From assembly GCA_032622095.1 (NCBI GenBank), contig CP136062.1, forward strand, positions 132,945,282-133,009,281: a DNA stretch of 64,000 nucleotides, written 5' to 3'. Source of the DNA: Siphonodentalium dalli (lineage: Eukaryota; Mollusca; Scaphopoda; Gadilida; Siphonodentaliidae). This document shows positions 25,061-36,070 of this stretch, in pieces. The position numbers were made by a program, and so were the translations under genes. The notes under the pieces are model-generated. The model worked only from the letters and a program-made list of their open reading frames with translations, made no database searches and had not been told where the DNA came from. Within the stretch, counting starts at the first letter, position 1. Each line of letters starts with the position of its first letter.

Positions 25061-25789
25061 GTATTTCATCTTGCTTGTATTAAATTTATGTTTTGTTATC
25101 AAATAAAGTTTATATAATTAAAACTGTTCCTACTTCCATTATGTGCTGAAATGTAATTGTAATTGAATTACATTTCAAAGTAATTGTAATTGTAATTAAT
25201 TACATTGTGAAATAGATGTAATGGGAATTATAATTGTAATTGAAAAATGTTGAAGTAATTGTAATTGTAATTGATTACATTCACAAGTAATTGCCCCAAG
25301 CCTGGTCGCATCATCAAATGAACTGCCGACTGTTTGCAACATATATCAGTAGTACTCATGTTATTGGAATCTCTTTGGTACGCGATCAAAGGATGTTAAC
25401 GCGATCAAAGGATGTTAACACCTCGGTTGTAGATAGAACTTTGTAAAATAAACACGGTATTCAAAAATACCCGGCATCTTCTGACATCCGATATAAATAA
25501 CACAGATTAATCGACGACGGAAATGGTAATCGATTATCGGCTTTATCAACGGTTCATCGATTATACGATTAATCGTGGCACCCCTAAGTATGATATAATT
25601 CCCAGTTAGGCAGGATGATGTGTGATGAAGATATCCAGGCAGCCCTGATAAAACAGTAATTTGTTTATTTTTGCAACTTTTCAACTATCAACTCTGAGAA
25701 AAAGTTTTTCAACTTGTGATAATAACAAACAAAATCAGCGAGATTTCAAGCATACCATTAAGTATAAATACTCCCACCCAAGGATGACA

Positions 25790-26475
25790 AAACTAGGGTT
25801 GCTCATCAAAGATGGCTCTAATCCGGGTTTTTTTCCCTTCAGAATCATAACTCGGTTTTTGAACTCAACCGAGATATTGATTATAGTTGTGAAAGGTCCA
25901 TATACCCAAAAATGAAACGCAACCTTAACATCTAAGATGGCTTTTGTCGAGTCTGAGCCAATCCCTAGCCGCATCATGTAGAGAGGGTATATTGTGAAAA
26001 GCATGTATACCAAAAATTATTGAAAGCGGTTCATATTTGTTAAAAGTTATTAAGTCGGACAAAATTTTCTAAGTCAAAATAAGTTGAAAATGAGGCGTAA
26101 CTTAAAAAAAAAAAGTCGGACCAAACCGCAATTAGCATCATGCGGAGAGGCAGTCCTAAGGAGATTGCATACAAAACATTATTGAAATCGGTTCCTAGTT
26201 GTTCGAGTTATGAGGACGGACGGAATTTTCTAAGTCAAAATAAGTCGAAAATGAGGCGTAACTTAAAAAAAAAAGTTGGACCGAACCGCAATTAGCATCA
26301 TGCGGAGAGGCAGTCCTAAGGAGATTGCATACAAAAATGTATTGAAATCGGTTCATAGTTGTTCGAGTTATGAGGACGGACGGACGGACACATGGAGGGA
26401 GAAAGCGTGACGGACGGACGCAGTCAATCCAGTATACCCCCCATTTTCATCGAAAGTGTGGGTATAAAAAGGAGG
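25790..26475 (+). repeat. Dispersed degenerate repeat with GGAC tail and hairpin end
   Basis: Units contain 'ataactcggtttttgaactc', 'gaaaatgaggcgtaactt' (twice), 'aattagcatcatgcggagag' (twice) and 'gttcgagttatgaggacgga' (twice). The tail is GGACGGACGGACACATGG, then 'ccagtataccccccattttc' and '...gtgtgggtataaaaagg', a terminus like that of family D. It is non-coding. Confidence 0.72.
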
Positions 26476-26620
26476 ACTCTAAAATGGAAAAAACATGAAC
26501 GTCATTTGCCCCTCTTTTGAAATCAATCGTGATGGTGAACCTCCATACCAAATTTCATTCAGATCCTATAACCATTGGTTGAGATATATGCACAGGCTGA
26601 AAAAAACTCCACATTTCCAC

Positions 26621-27741
26621 TAGAGGTGCCACGATTATTTATTTTGATAATCGATAATCGGTCGTCAATAATCGACTATAATCGATTAATCGTACATAAT
26701 AATAACATCAGTAGAAGTATTCCGTAATATGGCCTATTGCCATATTAGCTGGATGCTGGTTAACTGCTTTCGCTGCTTGTTTGAGGCTTCGGCTGATGTA
26801 ATTTTTGTGTTAATAAAGTGCATCATAAACCACCGGTAATGACTAATGAGCACAATGTGTTCAATACAAGCACAGTTCTCGGCGATGTCATGGTTATAAT
26901 ATTTGTGAGTTCATTGGAACAAACGTAGCGATTAATTTAACAGCCAAACATACAAGCAATATAAAAGTAGGAATGCACGACGGACCGACGGTGGTTCCTA
27001 AAAAAAAGGAATCTAATGTTACGGAAACTATAAGTTTCAGCGAACTTCCAGAGCATGTATAACAATTACAAAGGTGGGCCCCTGCCCGCAAATTTCAGGA
27101 CTAAAAATAATAAGTATTTGGTAATAGTTAATTTCATTTAGCAGTCACCACACTATAAGCGATAGCCTGTACTAGTAACATCTAAGTATACTTATACAAA
27201 CAAAGTATACTTGCTGCAAATGACACCGCCGAGAATATCGCTGATTAAAATGCCGTAGGTTCCCTGATATCGAGAGAATGTCAATCAACTCCCCTTTGGT
27301 CCAATGAGATTCAAGGGCGAGGGCATTCAGTTCACTGACAGTCAGTCCATTTCAAAGACGTAGTGCCGCCTTTCTTGTAGAAATATACAACGATGTCGGC
27401 ATACATGTAAGTTCAAAGCTGCAGTGCCGCCATCATGGCGCCATGCAATTTGAAGAATATACAATGACTCGAATAGTAACCATGTCATCAAATGAACTGC
27501 CGGCTGTTTGCAACATATACTAGTAGTACTCAAGTTGTCGGAATCTCTTTGATACATGATCAAATGTTGTTAACCCCTCAGTTGTATATTAAACTGTGAA
27601 AAACAATCAGGGTATTCAACAATAACCGACATTTTCCAACATCCGAAATAAATAACGCAGATTAATCGACGACGGAAATGGTAATCGATTATCGGCTTTA
27701 TCAACGGTTCATCGATTATACGATTAATCGTGGCACCCCTA
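26621..27741. mobile_element. Non-autonomous hAT element, copy 2 (uninterrupted)
   Basis: This 1121-bp element has ends TAGAGGTGCCACGATTA and TAATCGTGGCACCCCTA and perfect 8-bp duplications ATTTCCAC at 26613-26620 and 27742-27749. It matches the 21988-25586 copy along its length apart from that copy's two insertions. Terminal 'gataatcgataatcgg' and 'ccgataatcgattacc' blocks are inverted. No transposase frame is present. Confidence 0.92.
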
Positions 27742-27942
27742 ATTTCCACATAAACCAGATGACAGTGAAAACAACAATAGGCAATAGGAACCATGTAAGA
27801 CAAACACAATGTAACAAAAGTCCATCCCTGACAACAATCAGTGTAATCTACCAGGAGTCTCCCTCTCTGATTAGACAAGGGCTCGTCCAAGAGTGAAATT
27901 TGACAAGTTGCTAGGTTGTTGGAAGAGATGAACTCCTGCGAC

Positions 27943-28864
27943 CAGTGTTCGCGCTGGACCGAAAAAAACTTTAGCCAAAACTTTAGCCAAATGAAAATTT
28001 TATTAGCCAAATGAAAAAAACTTTAGCCAAATGTTTTTTGGCCAAATTAAAAAAAACTATGGCCAAATTAAATCATCGTTTTCTGGTCGGTTCGCAATTA
28101 ATGACTAAAACGTCAAATCTAACAGACTAATCTAATATATATCATTTATTAAAATATTATTAATCTTTATGTGAAAGAGTTATTTGGGGGGGGGGGGGGG
28201 GTGACCCGGGAGTGTCCTTCTTAATGTCATTATGTTTTTGTTTTATATCAATATCTTTTAATTGATTAAATCATGAAATATTAATTATCCTTGCGAAAAT
28301 ATCTAAGTGACATCTGGAAACTAATAACTTAATATTGTTACGCCATTATCAAATTACAATCTGTCATAAAAGCATGCATATTATTTTGAATGTATCGGTT
28401 TTGACAAATAGCCACAAAATATCTGTCGTGATTCACATTTGGCTGATTAAGCTATTGTCTTACACTTGGTGCTCATAAACCTTGACCGTCATAAATACAA
28501 TGTCATCATAAACATGCATTGTGCAGGAGCCCCGTGAGTGACCAGACAGACAATGGGGGATTAGCGGATTAAATTTAAAATAAAGACTTTTGCTGTTTCG
28601 TGCATAGTGACGGGTTTCCCTTTGTACTGTCCGCGATCGGGTTTCCCTTTGTACAGTCGGCGATATATTCCCACTTACGATGTTTTCGGACTAGATCGTT
28701 CACATCACAGAATTGAAAACCCACTTGCCAAAAATTCATGCTTTCATTCTCCATTTGGGGTAAAAAAAAGTTTAGCCAAAAGTTTAGCCAAATGAAATTT
28801 TTATTAGCCAAATTCGAAAAAGATTAGCCATTGGCTAATTTGGCTACCGACAGCGCGAACACTG
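27943..28864. mobile_element. hAT-type non-autonomous element with TTTAGCCAAA subterminal repeats
   Basis: The terminal inverted repeats are CAGTGTTCGCGCTG and CAGCGCGAACACTG. Perfect 8-bp duplications CCTGCGAC flank it at 27935-27942 and 28865-28872. Subterminal regions repeat 'tttagccaaatg' several times on each side. Inside are a poly-G tract (28186-28201) and a 27-bp tandem duplication at about 28612-28665 ('gggtttccctttgtac'). A 78-residue minus-strand ORF (28575-28811) includes the repeats and is not a recognised protein. Confidence 0.9.
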
Positions 28865-29108
28865 CCTGCGACATACATGTATGTGAGCCTACATACAGTA
28901 TTCTTTTATTTATATTTATGAGTATGAATTACCATGGAACTGTGCTGAAATTTTGCCAGAAAACATATGTGAAAGAGAAGACCAAGAAGGTTTTTGTAAC
29001 CATGATATTATTGTTCAAAGTTATTTGCTATCATATTCCATCCATCATGAAAAAGGATGTCTTTTTTCGATGCAAAATTTTTTGGTGAGGCTTGTTCTAC
29101 TGTCTTAT

Positions 29109-29208
29109 NNNNNNNNNNNNNNNNNNNNNNNNNNNNNNNNNNNNNNNNNNNNNNNNNNNNNNNNNNNNNNNNNNNNNNNNNNNNNNNNNNNNNNNNNNNN
29201 NNNNNNNN
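29109..29208. other. Assembly gap, exactly 100 N
   Basis: A run of 100 N, the conventional placeholder for a scaffold join of unknown size. Sequence on the two sides does not have to be adjacent in the genome. Confidence 0.99.
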
Positions 29209-29819
29209 TTTTTTTATTTTTTTTTATTTTATTTAAATAAACATTAAAATATAAATAAAATAGGAAATATACTCCTAACTATTGGGCTAAATATACTTTA
29301 TGTCAAAATGGACAAACTCTATGCTGAACTACTTGAAGACAAAAGTATTAATAAAAACATGATTATAACAATAAAATATAGAAACTGTGAACATACCAGT
29401 TCAATGGGACATAGGCCACTATGTCAGCATAATCTGCGTTCAACCATAATCAAAACTTGGCGACATCTTTACGACAAAATAAACTCAAACTTGAAGACAA
29501 TAACTTTCTATATCAACTTTACTTTCTGACCGACTAATCTGAAACCCCGCGAAATATTTGACCTTTGATAATTTACGCGCCGGCTGTGTGTATCCAATCA
29601 GCAGCGGGCTTACCTGTGGTATTTGAAATAGCAATACTAGAGCGTTTAGCATTGGGCTAAAGTGACAGAGTAATAGTTACAGGGACGGATCGAAACAGCG
29701 AAGTAGAGAGGGTAAACGGGATGTCGTAAATACCGGTGATTTGGATGAATATGTTAGCTGCTAGTTGTCAGTATTAACTTGTATTAGTTATATATATACT
29801 AGGCCTAAATTACACCGTC
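29209..29819. other. Intergenic; possible promoter-like patch, no gene recognised
   Basis: After an AT-rich start, 29555-29720 is richer in CpG and includes a CCAAT motif (tatccaatcagcagcg, about 29589) and 'cgaaacagcgaagtagagagg'. This could be a transcription start, but no coding exon follows before the repeat block at 29820. Confidence 0.25.
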
Positions 29820-31117
29820 ACACATGTATGTCAGATTAATCAGTCAGGTAGTTCCAAGGTAGACGTTTTAATGGATTTGGTATCTCAATGATTTTATTAG
29901 ACACAAAAGTATTAACTCCCCATAGCCCCGTCATTTCTTAACAGGTTGACCTCATGTTAACAAATCTGAATCTCAGTCACTAAAGGATCCTCCATACTAT
30001 ATGTAAGCTAAATAGTCCAACCTCTCTTGAGAAGACATTTTAAGAATTTCTATAGAGACATACAGTTATGTCCCTGGTCCCACCCAATTTAACCTGGTGA
30101 CACCATCTGAATAAATTTGAATCCCAGACACAAAAGAACCCTTCATACTAAATATCAGTAAAATAGACCTGATGGTCCTTGTGAAGGAAGCATATTAAGA
30201 GGGGAATCTGTCCTTCGCTTGGCCCCTATTTGACCAGGTGACCCCATTTAAAAAAATCTGAATTGCAGTCAAAGAACATTCCATGCTAAATAAGCCAACT
30301 AGTTCTTGGCTCTTGCAAAGTTCCATTTTCACAAATATGTCACCCAAGGTAATTTCATACCAAATATTAGCAAAATAGGCCATTTGATTCTTGCATAGAA
30401 GACATATCATGAATTACTATGGAGAGAAAGAGTAATGTAGCTGGCCTTGCACCTACTTGACCTGGTGACCCTGATTGAACAAATCTGAATCACAATCACC
30501 AAAGGAGCCTCAATATTAAATATGAGCTAAATAGATCTGGTGGTTCTTTCAAAGAACACTTTTCAAGTTTGCCAAATATGTTCTAGTGAAGTGGTGGATG
30601 TGGGAGTGTTAAATGTCCTGTTGAATGATTTGAACAATACATATGATAGATTGTTGTTGTAATTGGGAATTAATGATCTCTAGCAGATCTCCAGGGAATG
30701 TTTATAAAAATGTCAGATTTCACTTGACATGTGTAGGCATACCTGGCATACAGTTAGAGCCAAAGTAAATGCTTCTTATTAATGATTCTCTGTCAAGAAA
30801 TCTGAACCCCTGTCACCCAAGGATCCTTCATACCAAATATAAACCCATGGTATTTGAGATGTTTAAAATAATTACTATGGAGGGAAAGAGTTATGGCCCT
30901 GGCTTCGCAACTATTTGACCCAGTGACCTCATTTGAACAAATCTGAATGTGAGTCACCTAGGGAACATCCACACCAAATATGAACCCATTCGGTCTTATG
31001 GTTCCAGAGAAGAAGAAGTTTAAATTGTTGACGGACAGCTGGACAGATGGACGGACGGATGAGGGACGAGGAGTGATGACTATAGCTCCACCGGAGACTT
31101 CGTCTCATGTGAGCTAA
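29820..31117 (+). repeat. Dispersed repeat, family C, long copy
   Basis: Seven or more diverged units carry 'gaccc(t/c)(a/g)tttgaacaaatctgaa', 'cacc(c/a)aaggancc' and 'ataccaaatatnagc'. The tail 'gacggacagctggacagatgg' and 'gagtgatgactatagctccaccggagacttcgtct' precede 'gtgagctaaaaa'. The segment at 29940-29975 is the empty-site equivalent of the piggyBac-type insertion at 46742-48176. Confidence 0.78.
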
Positions 31118-31284
31118 AAAATCAGACTTCCGATTGGATATACAAACACATGGTTAAGTATATAAAATAGTTCAGTCAGGTTGCAGTTAGATCGTGTTTA
31201 ACTAGTTTATTATGTATCAGAATAGGACAAAGATGCGTAATCCTAATGCTTCAGTTTGTACGCATATCTAGAGATACAAACTAG

Positions 31285-32060
31285 GTAAATTCCAATGAAA
31301 ATTCTCCGAACTATAATTATTGTCTCTTTTACCGAAAAATCATGCTTCCTTGTCACCTATGATAGTTTTTCTTAGTCACATAGTGATAGTGAACGATAAA
31401 ATGAGACTAACTCGCCAATAGGTATGGAAAATTCAGGCGGGGGGGAGATAAACTGGGTGATTTTCAATAAAAAAAATCTGAACAATAATGTCTCTGCCGA
31501 AGAAAAGACATGCTTCCTTGCCACCAATGATAGTTTTTCTAAGTCACATAGTCATAGTGAATGATAAAATGAGACTATCTCGCCAATAGATGTTAAGGTA
31601 TGGAAAATTCAGGCGGGCGGGGGGGGGGGGGGGGGGGGAGATAAACTAGGTAAATTCCAATGAAAATTCTCCGAACTATAATTATTGTCTCTTTTACAGA
31701 AAAATCATGCTTCCTTGTCACCTATGATAGTTTTTCTTAGTCACATAGTGATAGTGAACGATAAAATGAGACTAACTCGCCAATAGATGTTAAGGTATGG
31801 AAAATTCAGGCGGGGGGGGGGGGGGGGGGGGGGGGGGGAGATAAACGGGTGATTTTCAATAAAAAAAAATCTGAACAATAATGTCTCTGCCGAAGAAAAG
31901 ACATGCTTCCTTGCCACCAATGATAGTTTTTCTAAGTCACATAGTCATAGTGAATGATAAAATGAGACTATCTCGCCAAAAAAAGTTAAGGGGGGGGGGG
32001 GGGGGGGGGGGGGGGGAGATGATCAGGGCGGGGGGGGGGGGAGATAACCTAGGTCAACTT
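31285..32060 (+). repeat. ABAB tandem duplication with poly-G tracts
   Basis: Two related units alternate. A units ('attattgtctcttttac(c/a)gaaaaatcatg') lie at about 31291 and 31656. B units ('aataatgtctctgccgaag') lie at about 31484 and 31877. All continue 'ttccttg...agtttttct(t/a)agtcacatag' and 'gataaaatgagact', followed by G runs of up to about 26 (31617-31640, 31813-31838, 31991-32017). The ORF at 31881-32243 with its poly-glycine run is an artefact of the G tract. Confidence 0.85.
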
Positions 32061-32670
32061 CCCCCCGGGGGGGAAGTTGATCAGGGGGGAGATAAACTGT
32101 TACACCGGGACTACTTTTCAAAGCACTTTTTCAAACTCGACCCAAAAAAATTTCAGCCCAAAAAGTTTGGCCGAGGTGGCTATGAACAAATATGGGGTTA
32201 TTCCGCTCATTTTCACATTTTCACATTTTTCACATTTCTATAACTCTTACTGTGTTCCTTTAAAGGGGTGGTGCACTTAAGTGTAGCTATGGCAGTATAA
32301 ACTTTTATTATAAATAATTATACACATGTGAATATGAGCATGCATTCAAATCAAAAATATGAAACACAATACAAACAGACAAAATTAGAATGTTCTTTAA
32401 CATTTAATTTTACACACATGGTTGTCAAACTTGTCCATCTACACCAGCGTCCACAAGCTGGCTAATAAAATTTGAGAATAATGTATTTTCAATTTGAACA
32501 ACAACAGCTGTGTGATGGCTGGGCTTATAGATTTAAGTGTTCAAATTGACGATAGTGGGCACAAATTATTATCATGCACTGTTGGAAAGCTTTATTAGAA
32601 ATGGATACACAAAGGCCAATTATCTGCGTAGGTACACATGCAGGACTAGTGTCTGTTAAAACTGTAAATG
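32061..32670. other. Intergenic, no gene recognised
   Basis: No gene or convincing repeat is seen. The block 'cacattttcacatttttcac' near 32212-32236 is a small simple repeat. Confidence 0.4.
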
Positions 32671-33630
32671 AAAGTGTCAATGACACTGTAGCTCAACTTG
32701 GAGAGGGGATACTTTCATCTGTTACAGACAATGGAGAGATTAGGAATGCAGAAAGTTGAAATGTCTAAGTAATACTAGATGTCAACATGAAGAGATATAT
32801 ATATAAAATAAAATCCAAGATGGCTGCCAACATCCATGTTTTCCAATAAAATTAAAAAAATTTGATAGCTCCCATCTGGTGGTCACCCCAAAGGTCATTA
32901 TGAAGCTTGGTGACATTCGGATGAGGGATGTGGTATGTAGGTGTGCTAAATTATTGTCATGCAAAGAGTAAACTCCAAGATAGCTGCCGGTGGCCATGTT
33001 TTTCATCAAAAATCATTCAAAATTGATAGCTCCCATCTAGCGGTGATCCTAAATATGCATGTAAATTTTCAATACAATTCTCCAATAAATGCGGACTACA
33101 GGTGTGCCGATGGATTCAAATTTGAAATCAAAGATAGCTACTGGCGGGCCAATGGCGGCCATATTTTTTTTGCGAATTTCTGAAAATATTGATGGCTACC
33201 ATCTAGAGGTCACCTCAAAGACACATGGTAAGATTGGTGATGATCGGATGAAGGATGTAGCCTGCAGGGTGTGCCAATGGATTTAGTCATGCAAAGAGCA
33301 GAATCCAAGATGGCCACTGGCAGCCAATATTTTGCAACGAAATTAGAATAAATTCGATGAATCCCACCTGAGGGATGTGGTCTGCAGGGTGTCAAAGGAT
33401 TGAGTCATGCAAAGAGTAAAATTCAAGATGACTGCCGGCAGCTTTGTTTTTAAGGATTTGAGGAAAAAAAATTATGGCTCTCATCTGGAGGTTACCTCGA
33501 TGTCCCATATGAAGTTTTGTGTTGATTGGATGAGAGATGAGATGCTAAATGAAATTGTTGATGGACGACGGACGCCAACCCATGGTAATACATGTAGCTT
33601 AAACTTGACTTGGTCAAGTTGGGCTAAAAA
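32671..33630 (+). repeat. Dispersed repeat, family B, copy 3
   Basis: It begins AGTGTCAATGACACTGTAGCTCAACTTG and ends GGTCAAGTTGGGCTAAAAATG, so the terminal inverted repeat TAGCTCAACTTG is kept with one change. Five units hold 'ccaagatggc(t/c)(g/a)c' and 'gtcatgcaaagag'. The tail is GATGGACGACGGACGCC. The ORFs inside are repeat shadows. Confidence 0.78.
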
Positions 33631-33635
33631 TGTAG

Positions 33636-34338
33636 GAACTAAAGAACCATAACTCAGAACTAAGGGCCATTTAGGCCATAACACAGGTAAAATAAATCGG
33701 ATAAAGCTGGTTTTTGAACTCAATTAAGATATTGTTGTGAAAGATTGATATACACAATATGAATGTAATTGGTTGATGCTTGTACAAGATATAGCGCAGT
33801 CATAACATTACTAAAAATAGGCAAAATAAGAGACGTAACTCAGGTAAAATACATTGGACAAACCTGGTTTTCTAAATCAATTGAAATAGTGAAATAGAAA
33901 GGTCTACATACTAGTAAAAACATGAATGTAATCAGTTGCATTTGTTCAAGTTATTGCACTAACAGACATCAAATTTCCATTTAAAAAAAAGACGAACTGA
34001 GGTAACTCAGGTAAAAAGTTTATTTAGACAAATCTGGTTTTTGAACTTGTTCTAGATATTGTTGTAAAAGATCCATATACAAAATATCAATGAAATTGGT
34101 TGACGTTTGTTCATGTTATCATGCTAGCGGACATAAAATTGCTAAAATAGAAACAAATGGCATAACTCTGGTTAGAAAGTCGGGCTGCCCTGATTTCTGT
34201 GTGAGTAACAATAAACTAACATACCAAAAATTGTCAGAATCCATCAATAAATGGCTATGTTATATAATAGCTTTGGGTCCACCCGCCCGCGAACTGTCGA
34301 GTTTTGATAAAAACACTGGACTAAAAAGTTTAAACTAA
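33636..34338 (+). repeat. Dispersed repeat, family E, copy 1
   Basis: Four units of about 140-160 bp carry 'cataactcag(g)taaaat', 'ggac(a)aa(t)ctggtttttgaact', 'gatattgttgt(g)aaaga' and 'gttcaagtta'. The end reads 'ccacccgcccgcgaactgtcgagttttgataaaaacactggactaaaaag', which resembles the family E copy in the CFAP20 intron (59150-59970). The ORF at 34090-34338 lies entirely in the repeat. Confidence 0.7.
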
Positions 34339-34465
34339 ACCGGTAACTGTATAAATGCACACACTTCAAATCTAAAGAGAGGAACTAACAGTCTGTTTGA
34401 ACTTATTTCAACATGTCTAAGCCAAAAAAAAATAATTTAATGTGTCGTCATGAACACATCTTTAA

Positions 34466-34707
34466 CCCTTTCATGACAGGAGCAGCACTGGTTCAGCATT
34501 AAAGATCCTGTGCCAGTGCATTCTGTTATATATGCGAGTCTCACATAGGGAGCCTCACATATAAAAGAGAATACTCTGGCTTACAAGGTCAAAGTAAATA
34601 TTGTTAGGCCAATGCATTCTCTTATATATGGAGACTCTCATATAGATAAGAGAATGCATATTGGCACAGGTTTCACAAAATTTCAGGAAGCTCCAGTTAT
34701 GAAAGGG
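34466..34707. mobile_element. 242-bp TTAA-flanked MITE, piggyBac-like ends
   Basis: TTAA at 34462-34465 and 34708-34711 flanks inverted ends CCCTTTCATGACAGGAGC and GCTCCAGTTATGAAAGGG (16 of 18 paired). CCCTTT-type ends plus a TTAA duplication are typical of piggyBac. Inside are inverted copies of 'gtgcca(a/g)tgcattct(c/g)ttatata', which also occur at 41456-41626. Confidence 0.85.
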
Positions 34708-34711
34708 TTAA

Positions 34712-35734
34712 ATAGTAATGAAATCAATGATGTGTTCATATAACATGTAATGTATTCACCTAATTTCAATTTTGTTAAAAGTGATGTGAAACACTCTGCT
34801 GGGGTGATCGAATTGGAATACATATTACATAATAAAGTAATGGTAGCCGTTTTCGTAAATTAAATATCCAAATTCATTCTTTTATATAAATTATATTCAG
34901 CGATTCTCATTGACATACTGTATTAATTGCCATTTGTTTTTCAGAGTAAATCTTTACAATTTTGAGTAGTTCAGATGGTGTGTTTTCTTAAAATGTACAT
35001 TGATTCAGTGGGCAGAGTGCAGGGATACTAAATAATCAGTTTGATTGATTGATTGAAATAAGTACAAAATATGTCTTTAAAATGGTTGCATATACATTGT
35101 CAAGGTGCTTGGATTTATGCTTGCATGCAACAAACTGTATGAAAATATCAGATGTACATGTACATGTAGAAATTTCGCCTCCCGCATCATTTACACAGTG
35201 AGACAACTTCTTAACCCTCTAACAGTGATGTAAGGATTGTGACTAATAAGGAAGTTAAAGCATATTTATCAGCTACATGTATACTTGGTTGTCTTCAATT
35301 TCACCAAATTGTTATATACCCATGGGGCCATTCATCTAATTCTGCAGCAATTATTGAAAATAAAAATTGTGATCAAAATCTTTTTCATAGCAACTATTTG
35401 TCATATACAATGTGGAAGTTTCAGATGATAAGCAAGAGACTTGGTACCAATACCAGTATATCTACAGTTCCAGATGTTGTTTGGCATTTTCACACCTTTA
35501 TATGCCCATAGATGCATACAAAATTACATTGATTGCATACATATCTACATATAAAGTTAATTATCTAAGTCAGGTCATAGACATAAATGTACTTGGAGCA
35601 GCACCATTTTTGGTTTAAACTTATTGAACTTCAAACAAACAAGTGTGCAGAAGGACAGACAATTCAGGCATACAAAAAAAATATTTGTGTTTCTGTTATA
35701 AAAGTGTGATCAAATAGAAATTTAGAATAATCTT
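34712..35734. other. Intergenic, no gene recognised
   Basis: AT-rich with no gene recognised. ORFs of 90 and 68 residues at 35239-35618 overlap each other and show no family motif or splice context. Confidence 0.45.
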
Positions 35735-36070
35735 GCTCAAAGTAGTTATTTTTTTACAAATTTAAATCCAAATTTACATCACACACCGTCATTGTAATAT
35801 ATTAATTCAATTCAATGACTCCCGATGGCCGAATCAATTGCACTGGTTTATCGTCGTTTGTTGCGTCCCGAATCGAAATGTAAATATTTACAATTGCTCG
35901 TTGTTCAGGCGATGTTTTCTACGGAGTGGTGTGGTTGATTTCATTGAGATTTTCGGCGATGTTAATAGAATTCTACATTCCTCCAGTTGGCACAGCGCCT
36001 GAGTACTAGCTTATCAGTTTCATGCACCCGAACAAGTCCATATTATGTCTTTAACGGAAATTCGTCAGGG
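35735..36070 (+). repeat. Dispersed ~320-bp repeat, inverse of 54245-54575
   Basis: Blocks 'cccgaatcgaaatgtaaata', 'tctacattcctccagttg', 'catgcacccgaacaagtcca' and 'ttgctcaaagtagttatttt' occur here and, reverse-complemented, in 54245-54575. Outside this stretch the two loci diverge, so these are two insertions of one element. Confidence 0.72.

Larger units (their letters stand above)
23715..25304 (+). mobile_element. hAT transposon remnant encoding a BED zinc finger
   Basis: This 1590-bp element starts CAGGGATGGGGTAATTG and ends CAATTACTTGTGAATG-type sequence in inverse (CAAGTAATTGCCCCAAGCCTG). Perfect 8-bp duplications GTCGCATC flank it at 23707-23714 and 25305-25312. Both ends carry about 150 bases of TAATTGTAATTG-type AT repeat. 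The middle keeps a BED-finger exon and a fragment of transposase core. An AATAAA lies at 25102-25107. It has lost most of the transposase and is broken by stops. Confidence 0.88.
21988..25586. mobile_element. Non-autonomous hAT element, copy 1, with two nested insertions
   Basis: The terminal inverted repeats are TAGAGGTGCCACGA at the left and TCGTGGCACCCCTA at the right. The flanking 8-bp duplications AGTACGAT (21980-21987) and AGTATGAT (25587-25594) differ at one base. Subterminal 'gataatcgataatcgg' blocks are also inverted. The undisturbed copy at 26621-27741 shows that this copy was interrupted by a family D repeat block (about 22311-23171) and by a BED-finger hAT remnant (23715-25304). 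No transposase of its own is seen. Confidence 0.88.

Noticed and set aside
29308-29529. 73-residue ORF beside the gap
   Set aside because: No recognisable domain or splice sites, and its upstream context is lost in the N run.
31881-32243. 120-residue ORF with a poly-glycine run
   Set aside because: Produced by the poly-G tract of a tandem repeat.
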